Shown here: positions 35,945 to 44,690 of the stretch, one piece after another
Position numbering within the stretch: position 1 is the stretch's first letter
Layout: each line of letters starts with the position of its first letter
Assembly (NCBI GenBank): GCA_028485475.2
Contig: CP144143.1
Span: 2,294,001-2,358,000, forward strand
Direction: 5' to 3'
Length of the DNA: 64,000 nt
Source: Chitinophagaceae bacterium C216
GTDB taxonomy: Bacteria > Bacteroidota > Bacteroidia > Chitinophagales > Chitinophagaceae
Made by a program: the position numbers and the translations under genes
The notes under the pieces: generated by a model
Told to the model about the DNA's origin: nothing
Seen by the model: only the letters and a program-made list of their open reading frames with translations
The model's database searches: none

Positions 35945-37030
35945 TTATTTTATGATCAGCTCCTTCCCGTTCCATTCATAATTTATCGGATTGGACATAT
36001 TTAGTATTTTCAAAATCTGCTCAAGATTGTCATTTTTAAAAGAACCTGTATATCTCTGTTCTGCTCTTTGGGAGGAAATAATCTTTACCGTTATACCGAA
36101 GGAGCGCTCCAGTTCTTTAGCAATTTTGTATAATGGTTCATCAAAAAATACCAATTTGTTATCCATCCAAGCTATTTCCGCTATTTCGGAGCTCTGCTGA
36201 TTAATTTTGGAGATTAAAACTTTAAAATCCCCCTCTTTGCTACGCTTATACTTCGCTGGCGCATTCTCCTCCACAATAGACACTTTCTGAGAGGGTTCCA
36301 ACTGTAGCTTATCCTTTGGTCTATTGTTTAGATACATTTCTATTTTCCCTTGCAACAAAGTAGCTTCCCAGATATCATTTTCATAATTTTTTATATTGAA
36401 ACGCGTTCCTATCACTTTTATTGTGGCTTTGGATGTACGCACTATAAATGGTTTTATCGAATCCTGAGCTACATCAAAATAGGCTTCACCTACCAATGAC
36501 ACTTCTCGATTTTTTTTATTAAAATCAGCTCCATATTGGAGATAACTGTTTGTGTTTAAATATACCGTTGTCCCATCCGGAAGCGTTAGTTTTGACTTGG
36601 AAGAAGATTTTTTTTCAACATCACTCATCAAACCGATAGTCCCTACTAACTCATTCCCATTTAAGAGATAAAAAGTAGTGGCTGCGATTATCAATATCAA
36701 TAAAACGGCAGCAACTCTCCATGATTTAAGATTCCATATACGGCGTTTTTGAGCGACGAGATCAGTTTCTTCAAGCCAGGTAGCTACAACTTTCGGATCA
36801 TCCTCTGCATACATCATTTTTACAAATTGTGCAGCATATGCTTGATCCGTAAGATCCTTGCTCAAAGCATCATTTATCCTCGGATAATCTTGCAGGCTAT
36901 CGTGCAATCGCTTGAAATCGGGTCGCAAAGCTAGTAAGCTTTCAAGCTCACGCAACTCGTCCAATGTTGCATTTTCCGATAGCTTTTTGGCAAGCAACTC
37001 ATATATTCTTTCTTGCTTACTACTCTCCAT
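35945..37030 (-). CDS. FecR-type anti-sigma factor
   Basis: A 361-residue inner-membrane anti-sigma factor. The N-terminal cytoplasmic part (about 1-105) should bind the ECF sigma factor. One transmembrane helix (AAVLLILIIAATTFYLLNG, about 108-127) follows. The periplasmic FecR domain includes SKLTLPDGTTVYLNTNSYL, VSLVGEAYFDVAQD, FIVRTSKATIKVIGTRFNIKNY and VTLLQGKIEM-like strands, and the C-terminal DUF4974/STN-like domain ends in LKILNMSNPINYEWNGKELIIK. When SusC2 binds its ligand, its STN domain is expected to contact this region and release the sigma factor. It lies 60 bases after the sigma gene and 139 before the chosen susC2 start. Confidence 0.95.
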   Translation of the reverse strand: MESSKQERIYELLAKKLSENATLDELRELESLLALRPDFKRLHDSLQDYPRINDALSKDLTDQAYAAQFVKMMYAEDDPKVVATWLEETDLVAQKRRIWNLKSWRVAAVLLILIIAATTFYLLNGNELVGTIGLMSDVEKKSSSKSKLTLPDGTTVYLNTNSYLQYGADFNKKNREVSLVGEAYFDVAQDSIKPFIVRTSKATIKVIGTRFNIKNYENDIWEATLLQGKIEMYLNNRPKDKLQLEPSQKVSIVEENAPAKYKRSKEGDFKVLISKINQQSSEIAEIAWMDNKLVFFDEPLYKIAKELERSFGITVKIISSQRAEQRYTGSFKNDNLEQILKILNMSNPINYEWNGKELIIK

Positions 37031-37090
37031 AGAACAGCATCTACTTATTAAGACAAGAATTTTGATGCTTACCGTGAAAAGAATTATTTT

Positions 37091-37654
37091 TTATTTATCT
37101 ATGTTCTGATATTTATCCAAAGCATGCTTTATTTTCTTTAAAGCATGACGCATATGTGTTTCTATGGTATTCTGAGAAATTTGCATCACTTCGCTTACCT
37201 GATTATAGGTAAGGCCATATTCTTTAACGAGACGGAAAACAAGCTGACGTTTTGCGGGTAATTTGTTTATGGCACTTCGGATAATTTGATGCAATTCGGC
37301 ATAGATATACTCCGATTCTGGCGAAGGGTACAGCTTAGCTGTTTCCTCAATAAAATTAGTACTCTTACTGTATTTGTGAGCAGCACTTTTCAGATAATTA
37401 ATACAAGCGTTCTTAACAGATTTGAAAAGATACAACTTCAAATCCTTTACTAGGGTAAGCTTATCTCTAATGGCCCAAATCTTCAAGAAAACATCAGACA
37501 CAATTTCCTCTGCAACCTCAGCATTTCCCAATAAATTATAAGCAAAGCGTCTTAGAAGCGGATAAAAGTGATAGAATAGTTTTTTATATGCCGCTTCATC
37601 AGATGTTTTGCTAATACTGTTTCGCAGATTTAATATGTATTGTTCGTTTAGCAA
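37091..37654 (-). CDS. ECF RNA polymerase sigma factor
   Basis: A 187-residue ECF sigma factor of the Bacteroidota type paired with FecR proteins. Region 2 is seen in FYPLLRRFAYNLLGNAEVAE and DVFLKIW, and region 4 in LPAKRQLVFRLVKEYGLTY followed by the helix-turn-helix VSEVMQISQNTIETHMRHALKKIK. No extra C-terminal domain is present. It should drive the susC2/susD2 unit and perhaps enzyme operons nearby. It begins 53 bases after the DUF6298-type gene, with an AT-rich palindrome in between, so it may have its own promoter. Confidence 0.95.
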   Translation of the reverse strand: MLNEQYILNLRNSISKTSDEAAYKKLFYHFYPLLRRFAYNLLGNAEVAEEIVSDVFLKIWAIRDKLTLVKDLKLYLFKSVKNACINYLKSAAHKYSKSTNFIEETAKLYPSPESEYIYAELHQIIRSAINKLPAKRQLVFRLVKEYGLTYNQVSEVMQISQNTIETHMRHALKKIKHALDKYQNIDK

Positions 37655-37675
37655 GATGAGTCGCTTATCACTCGC

Positions 37676-37696
37676 TATTTAAAATAATTTTAAATA
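37676..37696. repeat. AT-only palindrome upstream of ECF sigma gene
   Basis: A perfect 10-base inverted repeat of A and T only (37676-37685 with 37687-37696) around one central base, 21 bases upstream of the sigma gene. It could be an operator or part of a promoter; the stem is too weak to be a good terminator. It may also arise by chance in AT-rich DNA. Confidence 0.35.
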
Positions 37697-37707
37697 AGGG
37701 CTTCCTA

Positions 37708-40700
37708 TTATTTCTTTGACAACCACACGATCAAAGGTTTTTTAGGTATAATGACAGGATGAGTTCTACCTGCAGTTATCTGTTTAGGGGCCGATATCAC
37801 CTTACCTGTATGTACATCTACAAATCTTAACGAGAAGCTTCCTTTAAAGGCAGATAAATCTAGGGCAAGTTCTTTTGCAGACTCTATATAAAGAATTATG
37901 TCGTTTTCACCTGCCAAAGCATATTTTCCATAAGCATCGGTAGGCTTCATATCAACAGCTGCTTTTAAGAAATTCTTGTCCGTCTCGCGTGGTAATGCGG
38001 GTAAAGAACCTCCGGCCATAAACACTGCCCATCCTAATTTATCATACCCATCAGCCGAAAACGTCACTACTTTATCAGGGAATTTGTCTTTATACTCCCG
38101 AACGGCTCGATAAGCCTGATCAAAATTTGCTGCTTTAGGCTTTAATAATCTCGCCCATTGACGGGGTGCTAGGCTTTTACCTCCTTCTGGAGCATACAAA
38201 GAACCATCTGGCTGATAGTGCCAGTATTTGATATCAATGACATCAATTAAAGAACGATATTTTAAATCATTCAATATTGCGTCTTGAACATCTTTGGTGG
38301 CACTTAATCCAATAATTTGTTTTTGTTGATTTCTTTTTTCCCAAGCTGCAATGACATTTAGCCAAAACTGAGTAAAATGTAGGGGGCCTGTATATTCTTC
38401 ACTCAGCAGTTGTATTACCGCCTTATTGTTGCGGAAATTATCAAGACACTTCCATATGTATTGTTGATGCAGCTGTCGACGTACATAGTGTGTTGTGTCA
38501 TAAAATTGTTCAGCATAAAAAATACGCTTATCACCAGCATAATTTACTGGTTCTACAAAGCCCGTATTATTAATGTTATTAGCAGTACGCCAAGGAAAGT
38601 CGGCATAGTGAGCTCCAGCTTCTATAATATTGTGTTGAAAGTAATGATGATGTATCAGTAACAAATCATTTTTTTCGGCTAAGGAAGCAAACTGCTGCAT
38701 ACGAGCCCAATACCATTCATTATATTTTGTCAAGTCGTATTTACTCAATCCATCCCAGGCTGTATCTCTACCACTCCTTGCAAAAGGCAACTCATAAAAA
38801 GGTGGCCATACATCTCCATTCATCCGTCTGATACGTTCGTGATCATCTCGTCTTCTATCATACCAAAGTCCATAATGCTGATTCAAGGCCACCACATTGT
38901 TCGCTTTCATCGAGTCAATCACTGCATTTAAATCATCTGTAAGTCCAGGTCCTACCCTTCCTGGCACAAAGCGTGTAATAGCAGGTTTTCTACGAGCCTG
39001 TTCTAATGCTTTCCCTTCAATACCGCCAGACCACCAAGGGATATTCTGAACTTTGCCCGTTAAAATATTCCCAGATTTTTGGCTTACCAACCAACCATTT
39101 TTGACAATAACGCCAGCTCCCGCAATGCTATTATTTTCTGTTTTTCTTTGAGGCGATATGATAATAGCATTTTTATGCTCAGTGTTAATAGGATTGCGTT
39201 GGGAGGCCGTTGCAATCCAGTCTAGTAGTCGCACCCTCGGTTGTGAAGCCGCCTCTGTGAGCTGTGAAGCCGCCTCTACGGTTGGACTAGTGGATGCCTC
39301 TGTACTAATGTGTAATATTGCAGCCTGTCTACTCACATCTTTATTAAGACGCTGTGCCAACTGAGCATAAAAAAAACTTCTAGGTTTTAAATGATTATTA
39401 GATTCGGTCCAAAAACCCTTTCCTGCGAATTCGCTCCATGATCCATATGACCAGTTTTGAGCCGTAGGTGGACGATCGCATTCAATCAATGATGCACTGC
39501 AATTCCATAAAAAACAATTGGCAGCACTCCATCCGGCCCCATGTCCATCTTGACCTCTATTACCAAATCGTATTGCATTGCCATCAATTTCAACAATATC
39601 AAATAAAACACCAGATGCCCATCTACCAATTGTACCGCTAAAACTATATGGCCTTTCAGCAACACATTGCACAAAAGCGTTTGGCCCAGCAGCAGTATAG
39701 CCTACACTAAAATCATGATAACCGTTGGCTGAGTAACATCGTTGAAATAATGTTTGCTGCCCGCGTGTAAAAAAAGTATTGCGTCGTTGTCCACCAATTT
39801 CTGATATTGGCTCTATAGCAATACAATCCTCAATCGTCACTCTTCGCACGGTTTCATTAATATACACCGCAGATCCTGCAAAATGCTTAAATGTAACCTG
39901 CCTTACCCATGCATCTTCAACATTATCTAGAGTTATCGCCATCCATCGATGATTCTCATCTTTCGGATTCGCTTTATCGAAATCTGATAGCAGCAATAAA
40001 TTTTCTATACCAATATTCTGGATTCGTCCGGGCCATGCATATTTTGTTAGTAATCCACCGCCATATTTTTTATCCAGTGAAGTAGTGAGAGGAACATCAA
40101 TTGTAACTTTATTTTCCTCAAGTGCCACAATTTTCCGATCGAAACGAATATCTACATCTCCGGGTTTCCAACCTAAGGTAGAAATGCCTCCTCCAAAACT
40201 CTCGGTACCCAATTCATCAATCCACTCCTTTACCGAAGGCCGCTTAATAAATACCTGATCACCTACTTTAAAATCCGAAGCGTTATTCACCAAAAAAGAA
40301 GTAGCGCCCACTGGAACATACTCATCTATTATCGTCGTTTGATTTTGGATACTAATATCCTCTTTGCCAAACACTCTAATTAACCCATCTCTGTCAATTC
40401 CTTTTCCCAAAAGACTAGTTTGCCCCTGGCCTCTGAGGACAATTCCAGATTGATGAATATGTAACTGTCCCATCACTTCATATACACCATTGGATAACAG
40501 CACTGCTCCTCGAAAACCATTCTGATCTAGAGGAAGACTAGCCACTTTATCAATAGCAGCCTGAATGGTTGCTGTAGCATCTCCTTGTACCAAAGGTACC
40601 AGCACCTTTACTGGAACCATCGGAATTTCCTGTTCGGAAGCTTTATATCCACAATAAGAATAATCAGGTACTCTGTCTCCTGTAGTTGGATCGGGGTTAT

Positions 40701-40869
40701 AAACTAATTTTCCTTCAACAATTTCAACAGGCAAAAGAGGTTTAGGACTTTGAGCGGGCAGGCTATTAACAATCAGTAATAGAATAATTGCAGGCAGATA
40801 ATAATAGTAGAACTTATTGTTATTCTGTCTGAGAATATATGCGTTAATCAGATTTGTAATATAGGCCAT
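37708..40869 (-). CDS. Two-domain protein: N-terminal beta-helix and C-terminal DUF6298-like region
   Basis: About 1053 residues from the ATG at 40869. An in-frame ATG at 40956 would translate the upstream terminator hairpin and put 29 more residues before the signal peptide, so I reject it. The signal peptide has YYYYLPAIILLLIVNSLPAQ. Residues about 60-520 have pectate-lyase-superfamily beta-helix features: IQAAIDKVASLP, GAVLLSNGVYEV, GIVLRGQGQ, VTIEDCIAIEP. A linker with EAASQ repeats follows, then about 450 residues with TIM-barrel-like parts (NNVVALNQHYGLWYD, LLLIHHHYFQHNI, FYAEQF) and a closing beta domain. It resembles the uncharacterised DUF6298 proteins of Bacteroidota glycan loci. 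An exo-lyase or glycosidase on uronate-containing glycans is plausible but unproven. It sits between a terminator and the ECF sigma gene. Confidence 0.75.
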   Translation of the reverse strand: MAYITNLINAYILRQNNNKFYYYYLPAIILLLIVNSLPAQSPKPLLPVEIVEGKLVYNPDPTTGDRVPDYSYCGYKASEQEIPMVPVKVLVPLVQGDATATIQAAIDKVASLPLDQNGFRGAVLLSNGVYEVMGQLHIHQSGIVLRGQGQTSLLGKGIDRDGLIRVFGKEDISIQNQTTIIDEYVPVGATSFLVNNASDFKVGDQVFIKRPSVKEWIDELGTESFGGGISTLGWKPGDVDIRFDRKIVALEENKVTIDVPLTTSLDKKYGGGLLTKYAWPGRIQNIGIENLLLLSDFDKANPKDENHRWMAITLDNVEDAWVRQVTFKHFAGSAVYINETVRRVTIEDCIAIEPISEIGGQRRNTFFTRGQQTLFQRCYSANGYHDFSVGYTAAGPNAFVQCVAERPYSFSGTIGRWASGVLFDIVEIDGNAIRFGNRGQDGHGAGWSAANCFLWNCSASLIECDRPPTAQNWSYGSWSEFAGKGFWTESNNHLKPRSFFYAQLAQRLNKDVSRQAAILHISTEASTSPTVEAASQLTEAASQPRVRLLDWIATASQRNPINTEHKNAIIISPQRKTENNSIAGAGVIVKNGWLVSQKSGNILTGKVQNIPWWSGGIEGKALEQARRKPAITRFVPGRVGPGLTDDLNAVIDSMKANNVVALNQHYGLWYDRRRDDHERIRRMNGDVWPPFYELPFARSGRDTAWDGLSKYDLTKYNEWYWARMQQFASLAEKNDLLLIHHHYFQHNIIEAGAHYADFPWRTANNINNTGFVEPVNYAGDKRIFYAEQFYDTTHYVRRQLHQQYIWKCLDNFRNNKAVIQLLSEEYTGPLHFTQFWLNVIAAWEKRNQQKQIIGLSATKDVQDAILNDLKYRSLIDVIDIKYWHYQPDGSLYAPEGGKSLAPRQWARLLKPKAANFDQAYRAVREYKDKFPDKVVTFSADGYDKLGWAVFMAGGSLPALPRETDKNFLKAAVDMKPTDAYGKYALAGENDIILYIESAKELALDLSAFKGSFSLRFVDVHTGKVISAPKQITAGRTHPVIIPKKPLIVWLSKK
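39242..39277. repeat. Short tandem duplication in the inter-domain linker
   Basis: The same 15 bases occur at 39242-39256 and 39263-39277, a 21-base period. They encode two EAAS units in the linker between the beta-helix and the DUF6298-like region, with a weaker EAS copy just before. The repeat keeps the reading frame. It looks like a flexible spacer grown by slippage or duplication. Confidence 0.7.
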
Positions 40870-40930
40870 TAAACAACTCACGCAATCAATAAATCTGTGA
40901 TTAATGATAAGAGCTAATATAATGAAAGAA

Positions 40931-40953
40931 AGTGAGGTCGATACGACCTCACT
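40931..40953 (-). terminator. Strong intrinsic terminator after PL1 gene
   Basis: A perfect 10-base GC-containing stem (40931-40940 with 40944-40953) with a 3-base loop, 6 bases after the PL1 stop. On the minus strand the next bases are T-rich (TTTCTTTCATTATATT). It closes the DUF3826/susC3/susD3/PL1 unit and implies that the following gene has its own promoter. Confidence 0.88.
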
Positions 40954-40959
40954 CATGAG

Positions 40960-42603
40960 TTACATCTTCTTTAAAGGAACTACAGTATTGATATCCACAA
41001 GGCTATTCAAATACTCTTCGATGTTAGTATATCCGGAACCAGATTTTGAATATTGAGAGGCATCGCTAGGATCATTCGGGTTAAGCCCCATCTTTTTCTC
41101 ATACGCATCGGGCATCCCATCGTTGTCTGAGTCCTTATACGGAGTTCCCTTATATTCAGGATATCCACCCACTTGAGAAGGATCTGTAATAATCCCTATC
41201 TTGTAGGAATCGATAGGCAAACGGCGATGCTTAAACTGTGTCTCTGGCAACTTCACATTAGGGAGTGCTGTTGCCTTACCCTCTCTAACTTCCTTTACTA
41301 TGCGTGCATCGACTGGATCACGTTTAGGTAAAGTAGCCCCAACATTATTGAGTACAAAATCCATTGCATCTTTAGCACTCACTATTGTAAGTTCAGGCAT
41401 AATGAGTGGACTCTTTTGTCGCATATAAGCTTCATGCTCTCCTACGCCATCCAGATTTTCGACCTGCACACCTCCTGCCCAGTTATCAGCTGTTATATGC
41501 GGATATCCTTCCATTATGTTACCATCTACATACGCTCTACCATACACTTTGTAGGGCAACTTGCTACGCCCACTTTCTGGTTTTAGTATACGATGACCTA
41601 CCGGAGAGTTTTTAGGTGTAGCAGGTCCAGGCTTAAAGTAGTTATTTATAATATTATATTGTGCCCGATAATCTCCCCCATCAATAGAACGGTGTACCCA
41701 GTTGTAGATAACATTATTCACGAAATTAAAAACACCGTTCCAGCCAATAGAAGGATTACGTCCCGTATTATTAGCCCAAAGATTACGCATAAAACTACAG
41801 TTTTCTCCGCCCAACGTAGAACCAAAAGAATGATTCCAAGTATCTAATGCCTCAGCAAAAATGGAATTCTGGATAGTCACATTTACAGTACCTAATTTTT
41901 CTTCCTGTTTTCCGGTACTATCATTGTACATGTGCCGGTATATACTCATATTTTCATCCAAGCCCCATGTGGCAGACACATGATCAATCATAATATTCCC
42001 CACAGGATTGCCACCAATAGCATCATCCCTGCGACCTACCCATGTTTCACCTCTCCGAAAACGCATATAACGGATAATGACATCATGTGTATTAATCCAC
42101 ACCGATTCGCCTGCAATACATACTCCATCACCAGGAGCTGACTGTCCGAAAATAGATATATAAGGAGCACGTATAATTACCGGTGTCTTCAATCGAATAA
42201 TTCCAGAAACATTAAACACTACAATACGCGCACCTCCCTGTTCACACGCCCAACGAAAGCTTCCCGGCCCGTCGTCATTGAGGTTGGTCACCACTAACAC
42301 TTTGCCTCCGCGGCCTCCCATGGTATATTTACCTCCACCTTCAGCACCCGGGAAAGCGGGTATTGACGCCTTTGGCAAATCATCCACTCTTGAAGCCCAG
42401 GGAACATAAGGACGCCCCTCTGTAGCTTCTTTTTTTACAATGGGATAAGCAATGGCCCACATGGAATCGGAATGACGCCTGGCCTCTTCCATAAGCCGAT
42501 CTGCTTTCTCCTGATCTTCTTTAGAAACAGCCGGATACTGAGCTTTGCTTACATTACTCAAACCTAAACTTGCAATACCTAATACAATAAAATAACGCAT
42601 CAT
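40960..42603 (-). CDS. Polysaccharide lyase family 1-type pectate lyase, secreted
   Basis: A 547-residue secreted pectate-lyase-like beta-helix protein (signal peptide ending VSKAQ). The core begins with IPAFPGAEGGGKYTMGGRGG and VTNLNDDGPGSFRWA, a standard opening for Bacteroidota PL1 enzymes, and continues with ISIFGQSAPGDG, DVIIRYMRFRRG, RRDDAIGG and NIMIDHVSATWGLDEN, the last matching the vWiDH region of PL1. Near residues 483-530 there is a calcium-loop motif (DSDNDGMPDAYEKKMGLNP) often found at the C-terminus of these lyases. PL1 cuts polygalacturonate or pectin by beta-elimination and needs calcium. It is the only clear endo-lyase in the window and follows susD3 by 74 bases, so it probably works at the surface for the SusC3/D3 transporter. 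Confidence 0.9.
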   Translation of the reverse strand: MMRYFIVLGIASLGLSNVSKAQYPAVSKEDQEKADRLMEEARRHSDSMWAIAYPIVKKEATEGRPYVPWASRVDDLPKASIPAFPGAEGGGKYTMGGRGGKVLVVTNLNDDGPGSFRWACEQGGARIVVFNVSGIIRLKTPVIIRAPYISIFGQSAPGDGVCIAGESVWINTHDVIIRYMRFRRGETWVGRRDDAIGGNPVGNIMIDHVSATWGLDENMSIYRHMYNDSTGKQEEKLGTVNVTIQNSIFAEALDTWNHSFGSTLGGENCSFMRNLWANNTGRNPSIGWNGVFNFVNNVIYNWVHRSIDGGDYRAQYNIINNYFKPGPATPKNSPVGHRILKPESGRSKLPYKVYGRAYVDGNIMEGYPHITADNWAGGVQVENLDGVGEHEAYMRQKSPLIMPELTIVSAKDAMDFVLNNVGATLPKRDPVDARIVKEVREGKATALPNVKLPETQFKHRRLPIDSYKIGIITDPSQVGGYPEYKGTPYKDSDNDGMPDAYEKKMGLNPNDPSDASQYSKSGSGYTNIEEYLNSLVDINTVVPLKKM

Positions 42604-42677
42604 AATTTTTAAAATTCAGTTTACACTTTATCAAGCATTCTCAGCGTTGGCTTATTCTATATGGACATAAAGAACTG

Positions 42678-44654
42678 TTATTGTCGATAATTAAAAGTTC
42701 CCGGCGCACCATTATAATCATTCCAACCAATAGTTTGCTCTAACCACGGATTTACCGATAAAGCATTAGCATTTAATCCGGAAATATAATAGTTCTGTCT
42801 AAAATTAATATAGAGAGGATTGTTAGAGGCATCTCTATCCATTGGTTGATCGGTTCCCTCAATTTTAATATAATTGTCAACAAAGTCTTTCAAATTGTTC
42901 AGCTGGGTTGCAAAATCAGGAGCATCCGGATCAACAAAAATTCCGGTACGTGCAGCCAATAATGGATCTCCGGCATCGGGTGCTACTGTTTTGTACTGCC
43001 ATAATCTTCCTGTTCTTGCAGAACCATTTATGGGATTAATACCCAGCTTCTGGCAGGTGTTGTTTCCAGCAGCGGGGTCATCATTGTACAACATCCAGCG
43101 TTGTGCATCCCAAAACCTTTTACCTTCGTAAGCCAGCTCCACTCTGCGTTCATACAATACAGCCTCGATAGCCTGATATTTTGTGGTAAGCGTACCTATA
43201 CCATAATTATTAGCCGCCGGAATTCCTACCCGCTGTCTAATTTTTCCTAAATAGACAATCGCATTATTAATATCACCCTTTGCTGCATAACATTCTGCAA
43301 TATTCAGTAAAAGCTCTGCGTAGCGATATTCAAATATATCAGTACCGGAGTAAGCGAGACCCGCTGCGGTACTTGCCCCCTCGGGATTTGACATTTTGCG
43401 TACTACTGCCGGACTACTTACCTGATTTCCGTCGCTATAGGCTGTACGATTACCGCTATAAGCCCATCTATACAACCACACAACGTCATTAGGCGATTCT
43501 TTAGTTCCCCATTTCATGCCAGAGAACGCGAAGGTTCTATAAAAACGTGGATCTCTATTTAAAAAGAAATAAGTAGAATCATAACCATTTGCAGCAGTAG
43601 GGCGAGCGCCATTTGCCAACGGAAAGAGATCCAGCATTTCTTTCGGTGCAGAAATACCGCCTGCTCCGGTTTGCTTGGATACGCGAATAGAGCGTTCCCA
43701 ACCGTTATTCTCCACTCCCGAAGAAGCGGTAGAACTGCTTAGTAAACGAACGATAATGGCTTCCTTGTTGAAAGCATTATCATTTTTATACCACATTTCC
43801 GACCATTCCTTTGCATTAGAGCCATACAGCCCATAGCCAGCAGAAGTTAATGCAGCCTCTGCAGCCAAACCTGCATCTAACGCCTTTTGCCAGCGTTCAT
43901 TACCGGGATTATCCCAATCTGGATTAAATAAAGGGCTCGCAAAAGTGAGCAATACTCTACTTTTCATTGCAAGTGCTGCAGCAGAAGTAAAACGTCCGTA
44001 ATCACTATCGGGCCATCTTGCAGGCAATAAGGCAGCTGCTGAATCAAAATCCGCAATGATTTGTGCTACCACTTCCGCTGGTTTAGCACGTGGCAATTTT
44101 ATGGAAGGATCATCAGCCGATGCTGTTTGCACAGTAGTAACAATAGGCACACCTCCGTAGATGCGTAACAAATCAAAGTACTGCAAGCCCCTCAGGAAAT
44201 ACATTTGTCCTTTAGCTTTTGCCTTAAAGTCAGCTGAGAGATTTTGCCCGCGCTCCTCAATTTTTTGTAATAAAAAGTTTGCTGTACGAATACGTGTATA
44301 AGGAACATTGGTAGCATTTGCGCCCAGTGCGGAACCATAATACCCGTCTGCCTGATTAGCTTCTACTAATGTTTTCTGTGGATGAATATAATCCGTTACC
44401 GTACCTCCTATTTCTTCAGTCGACCTACTTCTGGTATCATTATATAACCCCACGACTGTAAGTATGGGAGATTTGTAACCTGAAAAATAATCATAGTACA
44501 GCTTGTTGATATACCATCCTGTCTGCACTTCGTTTTCAAATATTCTTTCATCATAGGTATCAAAACTCCTCATATCCTCCAAAAAATCCTGCTTACAACC
44601 TACTGCGGTAATAGCTGCAATGCATACGGTGGTAAAAAGTTTTATCTTTTTCAT
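42678..44654 (-). CDS. SusD/RagB family glycan-binding lipoprotein (SusD3)
   Basis: A SusD-like lipoprotein of about 658 residues. The ATG at 44654 gives MKKIKLFTTVCIA and a lipobox AVGC; an ATG at 44681 would add nine residues upstream of the signal. Features include KAKGQMYFLRGLQYFDLLRIYGGVPIVT, PAEVVAQIIADFDSAAALLP, FEYRYAELLLNIAECYAAKGD, LGKIRQRVGIP and EAVLYERRVELAYEGKRFWDAQRWM. At more than 650 residues it is longer than SusD1 and SusD2, matching the long SusD class. It partners SusC3, whose gene lies 36 bases upstream of this start, and precedes the PL1 gene, which suggests pectic oligosaccharides as ligand. Confidence 0.95.
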   Translation of the reverse strand: MKKIKLFTTVCIAAITAVGCKQDFLEDMRSFDTYDERIFENEVQTGWYINKLYYDYFSGYKSPILTVVGLYNDTRSRSTEEIGGTVTDYIHPQKTLVEANQADGYYGSALGANATNVPYTRIRTANFLLQKIEERGQNLSADFKAKAKGQMYFLRGLQYFDLLRIYGGVPIVTTVQTASADDPSIKLPRAKPAEVVAQIIADFDSAAALLPARWPDSDYGRFTSAAALAMKSRVLLTFASPLFNPDWDNPGNERWQKALDAGLAAEAALTSAGYGLYGSNAKEWSEMWYKNDNAFNKEAIIVRLLSSSTASSGVENNGWERSIRVSKQTGAGGISAPKEMLDLFPLANGARPTAANGYDSTYFFLNRDPRFYRTFAFSGMKWGTKESPNDVVWLYRWAYSGNRTAYSDGNQVSSPAVVRKMSNPEGASTAAGLAYSGTDIFEYRYAELLLNIAECYAAKGDINNAIVYLGKIRQRVGIPAANNYGIGTLTTKYQAIEAVLYERRVELAYEGKRFWDAQRWMLYNDDPAAGNNTCQKLGINPINGSARTGRLWQYKTVAPDAGDPLLAARTGIFVDPDAPDFATQLNNLKDFVDNYIKIEGTDQPMDRDASNNPLYINFRQNYYISGLNANALSVNPWLEQTIGWNDYNGAPGTFNYRQ

Positions 44655-44690
44655 ACTATATAGTAATGTAAAAATTATCAAATATTGTTA

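Noticed and set aside
39242-39277. Possible CRISPR or larger repeat array
   Set aside because: Only two 15-base copies, in frame within a coding sequence, with a 6-base spacer; it is a linker repeat.
40870-40956. N-terminal extension of the DUF6298-type protein
   Set aside because: Its codons overlap a strong terminator and it would precede the signal peptide by 29 residues.
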